NCBI GenBank assembly: GCA_944474755.1 | Contig: OX104112.1 | Span: 124,001-188,000, forward strand | DNA length: 64,000 nucleotides | Direction: 5' to 3' | From: Limnoperna fortunei | Lineage: Eukaryota > Mollusca > Bivalvia > Mytilida > Modiolidae | Part shown: positions 48,477 to 58,870 of the stretch, piece by piece | Layout of the letters: each line of letters opens with the position of its first letter | Numbering within the stretch: the stretch's first letter is position 1 | Program-made: the position numbers and the translations under genes | The notes under the pieces: generated by a model | Seen by the model: the letters and a program-made list of their open reading frames with translations, nothing else | What the model was told of the DNA's origin: nothing | Databases searched by the model: none

Positions 48477-48969
48477 GTTAAGTTCGAGGTGTAACTAATT
48501 ACTTTAATTTGTCAATCGTGTCACTATGTAAAATAGATTTTTGTTAAAGCAAATTTGATACTATTTCTATATGTGAAAGCGATTATAAAATATCCGAAGC
48601 ACAAATTGGTAAATGTATAGACTGTAATATCAAACTGTACAATACAAACGGAAACTATATCGTATATTTCGCTTATTGAGAAGTAAGAAGGTGTAACGAT
48701 CCAGCAATGATTTTTTTTGTTTTAATAAGTTTAAACTATTGTGATGTTTTGAATGACTTAATTCAGACACAAAAATTTAAGAACGCAGTAGAAAATCGGT
48801 GGGTTAAATACTCGGATACTCCATGTACTCGGCCTTTGTATTTGCCTCTTAAATAATAATTGCTGAACAATTTAATCTTGATTGATAAATACAACTGACT
48901 ATAGAATAAAAACACAAATGTCATTATTTCACCAAAATATAGAAGTATTGTCAACTAGCAGAAACGGAT

Positions 48970-49440
48970 TAGTGGAGGTGGAGGGGGAATTAGGTGGTTA
49001 GTAATCTACAGCTTACGTGTGTTGATTATTGGTACCAGAAAGGACGGGGAAGGGAGTTAGGTGGATTAATTATCTACAACTCATGTGTCTTGATAATTGG
49101 TACCAGAACGGAAGGGAAGGGGACTAAGGTGAGTTAATTATCTAAAGCTCACGCGTCTTGATAATTGGTACCAGAACGGAGGGGAGGGGAGTTAGTTAGA
49201 TAAGTTATCTTCAGGTCATGTGGCTTGATTATTGGTGCCCGAACAGAGGGGAGGGGAGTTAGGTAGATAAGTTATCTTCAGCTCATGTGTCTTGATTATT
49301 GGTGCCAGAACAGAGGGGAGGGGAGTTAGGTAGATAAGTTATCTTCAGCTCATGTGTCTTGATTATTGGTACCAGAACGGAGAGGGGTGTTAGTTAGATT
49401 AGTAATCAACAGCTCATTTGTCTTGATTATTGGTACCAAT
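48970..49440 (+). repeat. 68-bp minisatellite, block B3
   Basis: About seven copies. Here the unit often reads catgtgtcttgattattggt with gaggggaggggagttagg, so this block has its own sub-family. Confidence 0.9.
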
Positions 49441-49774
49441 TAAATACTTCTAAAACAAATTACTCACCACTTCACGCACTTATTGTTACCGACACTACGC
49501 GATATAAATTATTTATAACCTACGTAACTAATGAAACATAACAAATAATTCGAACATTAGTCACATTTCGTATTTGTATAATAAGACGTTCGTGTTGCTG
49601 CTAGGAAATGATATTCTCAGTGCTGTAAGGGAAATTTGGGAAAGGAAATCCATAATTTTGGCTGGTACGTATGGACAAAATTTGAAAAAAAAATTATAAT
49701 TAAAATTAGATAAATAATTATAGATGGAGGCTGTGCTCCAATCTTCCCGAATAACAATCTGGTACCTATAATTT

Positions 49775-50191
49775 AGTCTCGATCATCCAGACGCTTAATT
49801 ACATTTGTGCGTCTGGATTCAGCTCTATATTAAACTCGTTATCATTACGCCAAAAACTGGGCGTAATTTTTGATTGGATTATATTTTTATTGTCTAAAAA
49901 ATTACTTCCGTTCATATCAAGAAGTGTACAACAAATTGTACCAAAGTTCACATTTGAATATTTTTATAAAATATTACTTTATCAATTAATTAAACAAATG
50001 TTATTGTTATGCATAATCAGAGTGAATCTTAATGTGACGTCATATTATAAGTATAGATATGTTTGCATGGTTTTCCTGGTTTAAAAATAGGGCCCTAAAA
50101 ATAGAATCATTGTTTGTCTCCACCTATTGGTAGCGAAATTAAAATAAGGTGATCCCAGACGCTATATATATGCGTCTGGGTGATCGAGACT
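49775..50191. mobile_element. Mutator-like MITE, 417 bp, with target duplication
   Basis: The ends are inverted repeats of 20 bp with one mismatch (AGTCTCGATCAtCCAGACG against AGTCTCGATCAcCCAGACG). Each end also has its own inner hairpin (ccagacgc / gcgtctgg). A direct duplication acctataatt flanks it (49764-49773 and 50192-50201), with an extra base on each side that differs. A 10-11 bp duplication fits the Mutator superfamily. It encodes no transposase. Confidence 0.85.
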
Positions 50192-50451
50192 ACCTATAAT
50201 TAATCTATTTTTTTATTACTTAATATTGATGCCTGTATAACCATTTGTGTTGTTATTTAATGTCCGAGTTCTTCTTCTCTCGTCTTGAAAGACATTACTG
50301 TGTCACTGCTGAAGGGCTTTACCTGGTACGTCGCCTTACTACCTCATACAAAATCATCATATAGCCTTCAAAATTTTGATTGAACTCATTCAAACATGTA
50401 GACCAAATAGTTGGTTTACAGCTATCGACGGTTTACCCTAGTTGGTTTATA

Positions 50452-50710
50452 TTGTTGGTTTGTTTGAATGCTGTTTTAACGCCACTTTTGGCACTTTTTC
50501 AGCTATATTATGGCATCCAATTTTTATTGGGGAGGAAGTCGGAATACCCAGAAAAAACTCCGACCTTCGGTAGGAAAACTGGCAATCCTTGTCAATTATT
50601 GGAGTAACGCACCCTGCCCGCGGTGAGGCTCGAACCCGCAATCTCAGTGTTGAGAGACCATGTGACCAACAGTAGACGAACTGCCTTAACCACTAAGCCA
50701 CCGATGCCCC
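50452..50710 (-). mobile_element. Full-length tRNA-derived SINE
   Basis: Same family as the 19.2-kb copy, with body, B-box-like ggttcgagcctc and A-box-like ggcttagtggttaaggc on the minus strand. A 14-base target duplication ctagttggtttata flanks it (50438-50451 and 50711-50724). Confidence 0.92.
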
Positions 50711-51069
50711 CTAGTTGGTTTATAATAATCGACGGCTAACACTGGTTGGTCTATAGTAATAGACAGCGCGTAGTAGTTGGTCTACATTCTTCGACGGGTT
50801 TACACTTCACAAAAGTCCAGCATGAAGTTCAAATTATTAATTTTTTTATCACAAAGACTTACTGAATCTGGTATAAAGTTTTTATTTCATACTTTATTTT
50901 CTCATTCAAATGCTGTATTGCGTTTGAATAACTAAAACCCAAAGTTTGATTATTTGCATACATGTACTTAAATTTATTTATGCCTAATAACACATACTAT
51001 AAGTTTCAACTTATATTTAACATTTTGTCGTGAAATTTAATACTAGTGTATTTATGTAGACAAATTAGG

Positions 51070-51292
51070 TTTTGTTTGTTTGTTTGGTGGAGTTTAACGC
51101 CACTTTCAGCACATTTTCAGCTATATCATGTCGTCCAGTTTTTATTGGGGGAGGAAGCCGGAGTAACTGAGAAAACCCCGACCTGCGGTAGGAAAACTGG
51201 CAATCCTTGTCGATTAAGATTGGAGTCGAGTATACCCTGCCCGCAGTGAGAATCGAACCCGCAATCTCAGTGTTGACAGACCACTTGATCAG
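51070..51292 (-). mobile_element. SINE copy lacking the A box
   Basis: It runs from the (gttt)n tail through the body and B-box-like ggttcgattctc and stops at accacttgatc. The flanks agacaaatta and agacacattta suggest an imperfect target duplication. Confidence 0.85.
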
Positions 51293-52069
51293 ACACATTT
51301 ATGCGCTACGTGTATTAGACATAATATCTTCCTGCAGTTATTTACTTTTCTAAATGTGTAGCCGACCGTGCAAAAATACCAAGGCGATTGAAACACTCCG
51401 TTTAAAAACTCCGGGCGTCTTGGTCAGAGTGGCAACAGTCTATTACTGAGTCTATACATGTAAGTTTTTTTTTTGTTGATTATTTTTAGAATATTGTATT
51501 GACCAGATATTTGGTTACGGAAGTGTTCAATATATTTTCCTTTTTATTATCTTTTAAATTTTAAATAGTGAAATTGTTTGACAATTTTACTTTATAATTA
51601 TAGGCTCCCCGTCACTATTACAGTAAAAATGAATCTATTATTTTAATAATATGACATAAACAAGCCTCTAATAATTCTGAAAATTTGTCTTCTCACAAAT
51701 TTTCAATTAAAAACGTAAAAATAATATTGAATATATAGGACTATTGTTGGTTTTCGGTTGAACGGCAGCCGTTGTCAATGGACACACTGTGTCATGGAGT
51801 TTAAATACAGGTATTGTCGAACTGCATACTTTTTAAATGTCGTCAAAAGTAAGTCTACGAGCGGTCTTATGTCGTCATGTCATAACTAAGAACAATGTTA
51901 ATAGGAATATTTCTTACGTAATCAATCGTAGATTCAGTCAGGGACATTTTATACTTTCGTTAATGTTATTGATTCAGAAAAAGATAAATTCGTATCTAAT
52001 ACTAGAACATACATGTATGTTGTTCTTGTCGCACATGACGAAACTTTCAAATTCGCTATTACGTATGTA
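51293..52069. other. Non-coding stretch
   Basis: AT-rich. A 77-codon frame at 51837 has no recognised motif. Confidence 0.45.
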
Positions 52070-52162
52070 GTCTGATGCCGCTCAGTTGTCACCCAGACTA
52101 ATTGTATACCGCTCAGTTGTCACACAGACTGTTTTCCCGCCAAGTTGTCACACAGACTTCAT
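52070..52162 (+). repeat. Three copies of a ccgctcagttgtcacacagact motif with uneven spacers
   Basis: The motif occurs three times in about 90 bp (gccgctcagttgtcaccca, accgctcagttgtcacaca, cgccaagttgtcacacaga). Confidence 0.75.
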
Positions 52163-52619
52163 AAGGGTAGCACTAAGAAAGATGATGGTACGATCGGGGA
52201 TGTGACCAGTATACTTAGGTGCACGAAGTTTACCCCAACTCGCGAAGCAGGATGGCCTTTACGGCATAGGGGTCTGGTGCCGATCAATCTCTGCAGTTAT
52301 TCTGCATTCTAGTAGTTTCCTGGTACTAAAAGTGACTGAAAAAACGGTGACTTTTATACCTGACCAGTTGAAAACATGCATGATTTTTTTTAATTATCAT
52401 AAGTTTTAATTTGCTACGGCAGTGGACTAACATGCACTGAATTCGGTAATTAGTTCATATTGTTATGTTTTTATTTCATTTTCCCGTTTCATGCTGATCA
52501 AATCAAAGATAATAAATCAATATTGTTTCTCACATACAATGGTACGTGTAATTACTAGTAATTATGTGAAACAGTTTTTTGTTTGAATGGTATGTAACAG
52601 TTTTGATTCCTAAAAGTGT

Positions 52620-52705
52620 CCGTTCAGCAAATGGTTTTTGGTGAGGAAGCAAAACTGTTCACCAATCCTTGTCATGGTTAGAGTCGAGCACACCCTGCTC
52701 TCATT
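52620..52705 (-). mobile_element. SINE body fragment
   Basis: gaggaagcaaaactgttcac, caatccttgtc and gagtcgagcacaccctgc line up with the SINE body; both ends are gone. Confidence 0.5.
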
Positions 52706-52841
52706 GAGAAAAAAAAACTATGTTCACACGTGCGCAATTAAAAGCAGACGAGTTATTAATTTACCATCCGGCCATCGAGACACCACCACAGTGACTATCT
52801 TAGCATTATGATGAACAAATTTGATTTAAAATTTATAAGAA

Positions 52842-52965
52842 TGCGAGACAACACGGATCGTCGTGACAACTCGGATCGTAATAAGACAAGTCGGACCGTA
52901 TTATGCCGAGTGGTCCTTATTACGAGTTGTCACGATCCGAGTTGCGGCGTTGTCCGAGTTGTCCG
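52842..52965. repeat. Foldback motif cluster related to 30167-30306
   Basis: gacaactcggatcg-type motifs occur three times forward and four times reverse. The left edge atgcgagacaac equals the reverse complement of the right edge of the 30.2-kb cluster, so the two are copies of one element in opposite orientation. Confidence 0.75.
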
Positions 52966-53349
52966 GTTACCACAGACAAGAGTTTATTACATAATTTTCA
53001 ATACATTATTATCTTGTATATTTACTGGTACAATGGCGTATAGTGCAATCGTTCTTGCTAGTAATTGTGATATATGCTGAACATTTGTTAACTTTCAGAT
53101 CAAATTGAATATACCAATATGTGAATTCAAAGAAATTAGTTGTATACATATCTGGCTGTTTTGTTTATTAAATATTAAAATTGTGTGTTCAAGAATTTTT
53201 TAACAAGATGAATCTAGGAAATAAATACACATTCAAATACGTGTTGATCACACGCTAGTTGCGACAAGGTCGGGACCAACAGTATTGGTTTTGGGATACG
53301 TGCACATGGAAAACGAACGACTTTTTCCAAAGGTAACTAACGCAATTAG

Positions 53350-54081
53350 TTACTCCGGGATAGTCAATCAATAAAAAGGGAATTAAATAAAATCCAAATC
53401 CTAGCTAATAAATTTGAAGCGGCATATAGCCTTCCACATGGTGGCATTGCAGTACACCTAAAGAACAAAAAAGACCGTCCCTGCATTATAAGAAACTGGC
53501 AAGAAGAGAACCTTGGAGGGAAGACAGTAGCACATGAACCTAGAAACAATAAGAAGGAATCAAAGATTGCATATATTCATAATATACACCAAGATATACA
53601 AGATCAAGAAATTAAAGCTGCAATAGAAGAGAAAGAATTCAAGGTAGAAAAAGTGCAGAGGCTAAAGTATAGAGATACAGGAAAGTCTATGCCGGTGGTC
53701 CGCATCCACTTCAAAAACCCAGAGGAAACCAAATTAGCAGTCAGCTCAGGGATTTTCTATATTAGATCTCTAGATAAAAGATTTAGCCTAGAAACTGAAA
53801 GAGAATATAAAGTCACAAGGTGTTTCAACTGCAACCGCTTTGGACACATAGCAAAAGTCTGCCTTTACACACACAGGTGCAACAACTGTAGTAAGGAGGA
53901 TTGCCATAGTAAACGCTGCACAGTAACTCCAAAGTGTTCTAACTGTGAAGGCCAACATCTATCCTCATCTACAGACTGCCCCAAATTTCAGACAGTGTTC
54001 AGGAGTCTAAAACTGAAACACATCATAGGCAGAATTGAGGGCCAAGATGAAGATCCTTCTTATCAACGCCCAAGCTATTAG
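53350..54081 (+). CDS. LINE ORF1, gag-like zinc-knuckle protein (N-terminus missing)
   Basis: The frame is open from the TAG at 53347 to the stop at 54079-54081, about 243 codons. Near the C-terminus are three Cys-rich knuckles: CFNCNRFGHIAKVC (CCHC), CNNCSKEDCHSKRC and CSNCEGQHLSSSTDC. Upstream is a domain with VVRIHFKNPEETKLAV, which resembles the RNA-binding part of such ORF1 proteins. These proteins coat element RNA. The first in-frame ATG is well inside, which supports 5' truncation. The end overlaps ORF2 by about 35-47 bases in another frame. Confidence 0.82.
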   Translation, partial: LLRDSQSIKRELNKIQILANKFEAAYSLPHGGIAVHLKNKKDRPCIIRNWQEENLGGKTVAHEPRNNKKESKIAYIHNIHQDIQDQEIKAAIEEKEFKVEKVQRLKYRDTGKSMPVVRIHFKNPEETKLAVSSGIFYIRSLDKRFSLETEREYKVTRCFNCNRFGHIAKVCLYTHRCNNCSKEDCHSKRCTVTPKCSNCEGQHLSSSTDCPKFQTVFRSLKLKHIIGRIEGQDEDPSYQRPSY

Positions 54082-56836
54082 CACAGCATACAAGGATATT
54101 GTAAATATTGTAAATAGTTATAGCATTGATATTGTTTGTATTAATGAAACATTTCAGCATGCAAATAGCAAGCTGAAGTTTTTAAACTGGAAAGTATATG
54201 ATAAACCTAGACAAAACAAAAAAGGAGGTGGAGTAGCCATCTGTGTAAATGAAAATAGCGGAAAGTTTATTGCCCAAACAAATACTGCCTTAGACAGTTT
54301 AGAGTATGAATCAGTAGCAATAGACATTACAACAGACAAGAACATCAAATTAACAGTGCTATGTCCATACATACCCCCTGGTGAACATGAACAAATGGAA
54401 AAGCTGTGTACAAAGATCAGCAACACACCACTAGACCACCCACTTATAATAGCTGGAGACATGAATGCAAAAAGCCAAGAGTGGAAGAATGCTGTGTCAA
54501 ACAAAAGCGGAGAACTAGTTGAACAACTATTGACTAGGAAAAATATGATATGCATAAATGATGGCCAACCAACAAGGCGCAACTCAAACTCTGTCATAGA
54601 TTTGTTCCTCATAACAAGTTTTTTCAGTAAACACCTGATCAGCTGTGACACCCTGACTCATGAAACCGTAAGATCAGACCATATAAGTGTACTGACAGAA
54701 TTAGACATCTGTTCAAATAGTGTGGACTTTACTCCAAAACAGTTCTGGCAAATCAACAAAGTGGATTGGAATAGCTGGAAAGAAAAAACCGAATACAAAT
54801 TCAGTGAATGGCTCAAGATACAACCAAATGAAAAAGCAGATATAGACGATATCTATAATTCCTTCAACACCATCATAGAAGATGTTAAGAAAGAAATTGT
54901 GCCATACAAAGAAATTAAACAGCGGAAAGATAAAAAACCATGCTGGTGGAACAGTGAGTGTACTAAAGCTAAGAAACATCTAAACCATTGTAAAAAACAG
55001 TACAAAATGAGAAACACCCCTCAAAACAAGAATAAAGTATTGGAAGCAGAAAGCAGTTTAGAAATGTCAGTGGATGAGGCACAATCAACATGGAATGATA
55101 GACTAGTGGATCAGTTCAACCATTCCAAAAATTCAAAGGACTTTTGGAATACCTACAAAAAAATGTCCAGGAAAACTGAGGATAGATCAATTCTACCATT
55201 AATAGAAGGCACTGATGACCCAGCCTTTAAGGTTGAAGACAAAGCTGAAATTTTGCAAAAAATCTTTTTCGGAGGAAGCCATCTCAATGCTATCAACTTT
55301 GACCAACCTTTCTTTGAATCCACAATGAAAGAATACCATACAATTAAAGATGAACTTAATACATGTAAGAATACCAAAAATGAAGAAAAAGATGGCCTGG
55401 ACAGAGCAATAGAAGAAGATGAGGTAGATGGAGCAATCTATCGCATGAAATCTGCCATATCCCCAGGACCAGATGAACACTTTGCTGAATTCTTTAAAAA
55501 TGCAGGGGAATTTTTTATCAAGGCAACAACCCTACTAATGAACATCATTTGGAAAAAAGGAGAACTACCAACAAAATGGAAAACAGCAAATGTCAAATTC
55601 CTTAGAAAAACAGGAAAAACAAATTACTACAGCGCCTCCTCATATCGGCCAATAAGCCTAACATGTATACTATGCAAAATTATGGAGAGAATAATACTAG
55701 ATAGATTGGTTGCATTTCTAGAAGGTCATGAGCTGATTGACAACACACAAGAAGGATTCAGAAAAAATCACTCAACAGTAAATGCACTACTCAGACTGAC
55801 ACAAGATATCAGCAGCGCATTCAACAGAGATGAGAAGACGGTAGCTTGGATGGTAGATCTTGAAAAAGCATATGACTCAATCTGGCGTGAAGGCTTAATG
55901 GTTAAATTAAAGAACATGGGAATACAAGGCAGAATCTGGAAATGGATTGACAACTTCCTCACAAATAGATCAGCAAAATGCATCTTAGGAAACTATCAGG
56001 GTAACAAATTTGAAACCCATATTGGACTACCGCAAGGATCTGTCCTATCACCAACACTCTTTAACATATACATCAAAGACATGATGGAAGCAACAACTGG
56101 AGACAACTGCAAGTTCGCAGATGATGGCACCATCTGGCACACAGGAAATGACCTAAATAATCTAAAGGAAAAAACATCAACAGATATATTGAGCATATTA
56201 GAATGGACAAAGAAATGGAGAATAAATGTAAACATAGATAAGTGTGAGACCTGTATATTCTCAAAATCAGCCATTGAAAGTCATCAGAAAGAACTAAAGA
56301 TTGGTGGGAACACTTTTAAATACAATCCATCGCCTAAACTGCTAGGAGTGGTTCTAGATGAACACCTGAAATTTGGTAACCACACAGACCAAATAGAAAG
56401 AAAAGCAAACTCTGCCCTACATGTTATTAGGGAAGTCAAAGGCATCTCAAAGATATCAAGACAGAAGTTATTAAATATATATGGAAGTATGGTGAGATCT
56501 ATAATGGAGTATGCCAGTCCAGTCTGGCAAATAACCTCTGCTGAAAATATGAAGAAATTAGAGAAAATCCAACGCAAAGGACTGTCCATTTGCTTAGGAC
56601 TACCCGGAACAGCTAGTAGGGAAGCAATGGAAGTGGAAGGTAGAGTAGTACCAATAGATCTTAGGATAGAACAGATGGCAATTAGAGAAATGGCAAAAAT
56701 ACAATCAAAGAACATCAAAGAACCAATAAGACAACAGTTTGAAAATACAAGAATGATGAAGGTTTTGAGCAATTTCAAACACCATTTGGAAAGGCGCTAT
56801 CACAAGCAACTGAAATGTATAGAGAGACAGGAGTAA
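54047..56836 (+). CDS. LINE ORF2, endonuclease and reverse transcriptase
   Basis: I choose ATG 54047 (the frame also has TTG at 54035). The AP-type endonuclease motifs come first: LLINAQ, CINETF, AGDMNAKSQEW and SDHISV. The reverse transcriptase follows: YRPISLTCILCKIMER, VDLEKAYDSIW, GLPQGSVLSPTLFNIY and FADDGTIW, with both catalytic Asp of the FADD box present (about residue 690). The thumb region with LLGVVLDEHLKF and MEYASPVWQ ends the frame. All key residues are intact over about 930 codons. The protein nicks the target DNA and primes cDNA synthesis there. Confidence 0.93.
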   Translation: MKILLINAQAISTAYKDIVNIVNSYSIDIVCINETFQHANSKLKFLNWKVYDKPRQNKKGGGVAICVNENSGKFIAQTNTALDSLEYESVAIDITTDKNIKLTVLCPYIPPGEHEQMEKLCTKISNTPLDHPLIIAGDMNAKSQEWKNAVSNKSGELVEQLLTRKNMICINDGQPTRRNSNSVIDLFLITSFFSKHLISCDTLTHETVRSDHISVLTELDICSNSVDFTPKQFWQINKVDWNSWKEKTEYKFSEWLKIQPNEKADIDDIYNSFNTIIEDVKKEIVPYKEIKQRKDKKPCWWNSECTKAKKHLNHCKKQYKMRNTPQNKNKVLEAESSLEMSVDEAQSTWNDRLVDQFNHSKNSKDFWNTYKKMSRKTEDRSILPLIEGTDDPAFKVEDKAEILQKIFFGGSHLNAINFDQPFFESTMKEYHTIKDELNTCKNTKNEEKDGLDRAIEEDEVDGAIYRMKSAISPGPDEHFAEFFKNAGEFFIKATTLLMNIIWKKGELPTKWKTANVKFLRKTGKTNYYSASSYRPISLTCILCKIMERIILDRLVAFLEGHELIDNTQEGFRKNHSTVNALLRLTQDISSAFNRDEKTVAWMVDLEKAYDSIWREGLMVKLKNMGIQGRIWKWIDNFLTNRSAKCILGNYQGNKFETHIGLPQGSVLSPTLFNIYIKDMMEATTGDNCKFADDGTIWHTGNDLNNLKEKTSTDILSILEWTKKWRINVNIDKCETCIFSKSAIESHQKELKIGGNTFKYNPSPKLLGVVLDEHLKFGNHTDQIERKANSALHVIREVKGISKISRQKLLNIYGSMVRSIMEYASPVWQITSAENMKKLEKIQRKGLSICLGLPGTASREAMEVEGRVVPIDLRIEQMAIREMAKIQSKNIKEPIRQQFENTRMMKVLSNFKHHLERRYHKQLKCIERQE

Positions 56837-57930
56837 CAATAGACTTAATTGAACCAGAATTTACATTCCAACCAGGTAGCAAAAGTTTATCAAGGCAAAC
56901 GCCCTCCTACTGGAGTAGACTCGGCAGCTCAAAGAGTAGGTCAGTAGAACAACAAGCCGAATGCCTAGAAATGGTAAAAGATCTAGTCGCTGTGAATGAA
57001 AACACCATCATCTCATTTACTGACGGATCTTGTCTTGGCAATCCTGGACCATGTGGAGCTGGGGCGGTGATATATCCTGGAAGCAATCCTGCCATCTCCT
57101 TAAGAAGACCAGTGGCAAAAAGAGGCTCTATCCTATTAGGTGAATTGGCTGCAATAGTTACAACCCTGGAATACTGCATAGCACATCTTACAGGCCAGTA
57201 TTCAGGGCTGCAAGTACTGTCAGATAGTCAAACAGCAGTAGGAATCCTTACTTTAGGGTGGGCATCTACCAATTACACAGACCTCATAAGAGATATCAAA
57301 GAGAACCTTGCAACCCTACAAAGAACAGGAACAGAAACAGAAATACTGTGGGTCCCAGGCCATGCAAACATCACGGGGAATGAAGTGGCAGACAAACTGG
57401 CAAAGGAGGCAGCTGAAGAAGCGAAAAAAATGGATGACACCTACAACATCATCACAAAGTCAGATATCATCCAAGCAGCTAGACAAAGTACATACATAAA
57501 ATGGCAGAAAAGATGGGATCTTTCACAGTCGGGCAGACACCTGCATACCCTGATACCATCTGTTAACCACTCGTGTACTTTGGACCTCCCAAACCAGATG
57601 ATAAGTAGAATCCTCACCGAACTGAGGACTGGGTACAGCCACTTAAATGACTACAGACACAAGATTGGGGTAGCACCATCACCATACTGTGAATGTGGAA
57701 GTGTTGAAACCACCGAACACTACCTCCTATTTTGCAGTAGATATGAAGCAGAGAGGACCCAACTTCAGACCAAAATTAAGGAATTAACCATCCCTCCAAA
57801 AGAACTGTCAGTATCCTCTCTACTCACTAAAACAGATAACAACTACCAGACAATAACTTCACTTGTTGCAGACTTCATCAGGAGCACACACAGATTCTAT
57901 GACATCTGTCCCTCTGCAACAAACTCCTGA
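56815..57930 (+). CDS. LINE RNase H domain, in a shifted frame
   Basis: The ORF begins at ATG 56815, overlapping ORF2 by 22 bases, but its frame is open further upstream (FGKALSQATEMYRETG). RNase H residues D-E-D-D are all there: FTDGSCLGNPGP (Asp about 69), GELAAI (Glu about 110), LSDSQTAV (Asp about 137) and NEVADKLA (Asp about 193), with WVPGHANITG. A Cys/His motif follows (CECGSVETTEHYLLFC). In related elements the domain is fused to ORF2, so a one-base shift near 56.79 kb, or real frameshifting, separates them here. Confidence 0.9.
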   Translation: MYRETGVTIDLIEPEFTFQPGSKSLSRQTPSYWSRLGSSKSRSVEQQAECLEMVKDLVAVNENTIISFTDGSCLGNPGPCGAGAVIYPGSNPAISLRRPVAKRGSILLGELAAIVTTLEYCIAHLTGQYSGLQVLSDSQTAVGILTLGWASTNYTDLIRDIKENLATLQRTGTETEILWVPGHANITGNEVADKLAKEAAEEAKKMDDTYNIITKSDIIQAARQSTYIKWQKRWDLSQSGRHLHTLIPSVNHSCTLDLPNQMISRILTELRTGYSHLNDYRHKIGVAPSPYCECGSVETTEHYLLFCSRYEAERTQLQTKIKELTIPPKELSVSSLLTKTDNNYQTITSLVADFIRSTHRFYDICPSATNS

Positions 57931-58055
57931 TCATGACCCTACACTGCGCATCCCTAGCATAAAGAGCAACGTAATGAGAAATTTTTCAATGTGTAAACCA
58001 GTACCAGGTGACCAGTTGTGTCGTCAGACCGTAGGATCAGGATCAGGATCAATTA

Positions 58056-58533
58056 ATGTGTTTAATGTTTACTCCACGACACTGACCAAGTCTCAATGTT
58101 AACTCCACGACACTGACCAAGTCTCAATATTAACTCCACGACACTGACCAAGTCTCAATGTTAACTCCACGACACTGACCAAGTCTCAATGTTAACTCCC
58201 CGACACTGACCAAGTCTCAATGTTAACTCCACGACACTGACCAAGTCTCAATGTTAACTCCACGACACTGACCAAGTCTCAATGTTAAATCCACGACACT
58301 GACCAAGTCTCAATGTTAACTCCACGACACTGACCAAGTCTCAATGTTAACTCCACGACACTGACCAAGTCTCAATATTAACTCCACGACACTGACCAAG
58401 TCTCAATGCTAACTCCACGACACTGACCAAGTCTCAATGTTAACTCCACGACCCTGACCAAGTCTCAATGTTAACTCCACGACACTGACCAAGTCTCAAT
58501 GTTAACTCCACGACACTGACCAAGTCTCAATAT
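58056..58533 (+). repeat. 31-bp minisatellite, about 15 copies
   Basis: The unit is actccacgacactgaccaag plus tctcaatgtta. Copies are almost identical, so the array is young. It begins within a few bases of the LINE's ggatca tail. Confidence 0.95.
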
Positions 58534-58783
58534 TTCTAGTACGAATAGTAACAGCTAAATTTTTATGTTATCGAACTCGGCTTCAGATATCAGTCGTAAT
58601 CTGCCATCATGCCATGTGCTCACCTTGACAATAGCCTACTGACCAGCTGCGAAACCGTAGCTCTTTGGTCCTTTGGCTAATTATTTATTTATTGGTGACC
58701 AAAGGACAAAAGAGCAATACGGTTGCACAGCTGAGCTACATCGCTAATGACCTATCGAAGAAGTGTGTGTTTGTGGCCGGAAA

Positions 58784-58811
58784 GGGGGGGAGGTGGGGGT
58801 GGGGTGGGGGA
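58784..58811 (+). other. G-quadruplex-prone G run
   Basis: The segment is ggggggg, aggt, ggggg, t, gggg, t, ggggg: four G runs with loops of one to four bases. No gene is seen next to it. Confidence 0.75.
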
Positions 58812-58814
58812 TAC

Positions 58815-58870
58815 TAGTCAGATCGGCACTTGGTCAAAACTGCACCTGAGTGATAGTCAATTCGGCACCT
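58815..58870 (+). repeat. Short cluster of gtcaattcggcacctg-like motifs
   Basis: Three degenerate copies (agatcggcacttggtcaaa, actgcacctgagtgatagt, caattcggcacctg) sit in 55 bp, similar in style to the clusters at 30.9 and 52.1 kb. Confidence 0.5.

Larger units (their letters stand above)
53350..58051 (+). mobile_element. LINE of the RNase H-bearing I-superfamily type, 5'-truncated
   Basis: Three overlapping frames follow the order ORF1 with zinc knuckles, ORF2 with endonuclease and reverse transcriptase, then RNase H. The 3' end after the last stop closes with ggatcaggatcaggatcaa, a short tandem repeat of the kind found at the tails of I-type LINEs. ORF1 has no ATG near its beginning, so the 5' end is missing. 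The shared word caatta next to both ends is too short to prove a target duplication. Coding regions are otherwise in good shape, so insertion was probably recent. Confidence 0.85.

Noticed and set aside
54154..56778. Long minus-strand frames opposite the LINE ORF2
   Set aside because: They are antisense shadows of a strong coding frame.
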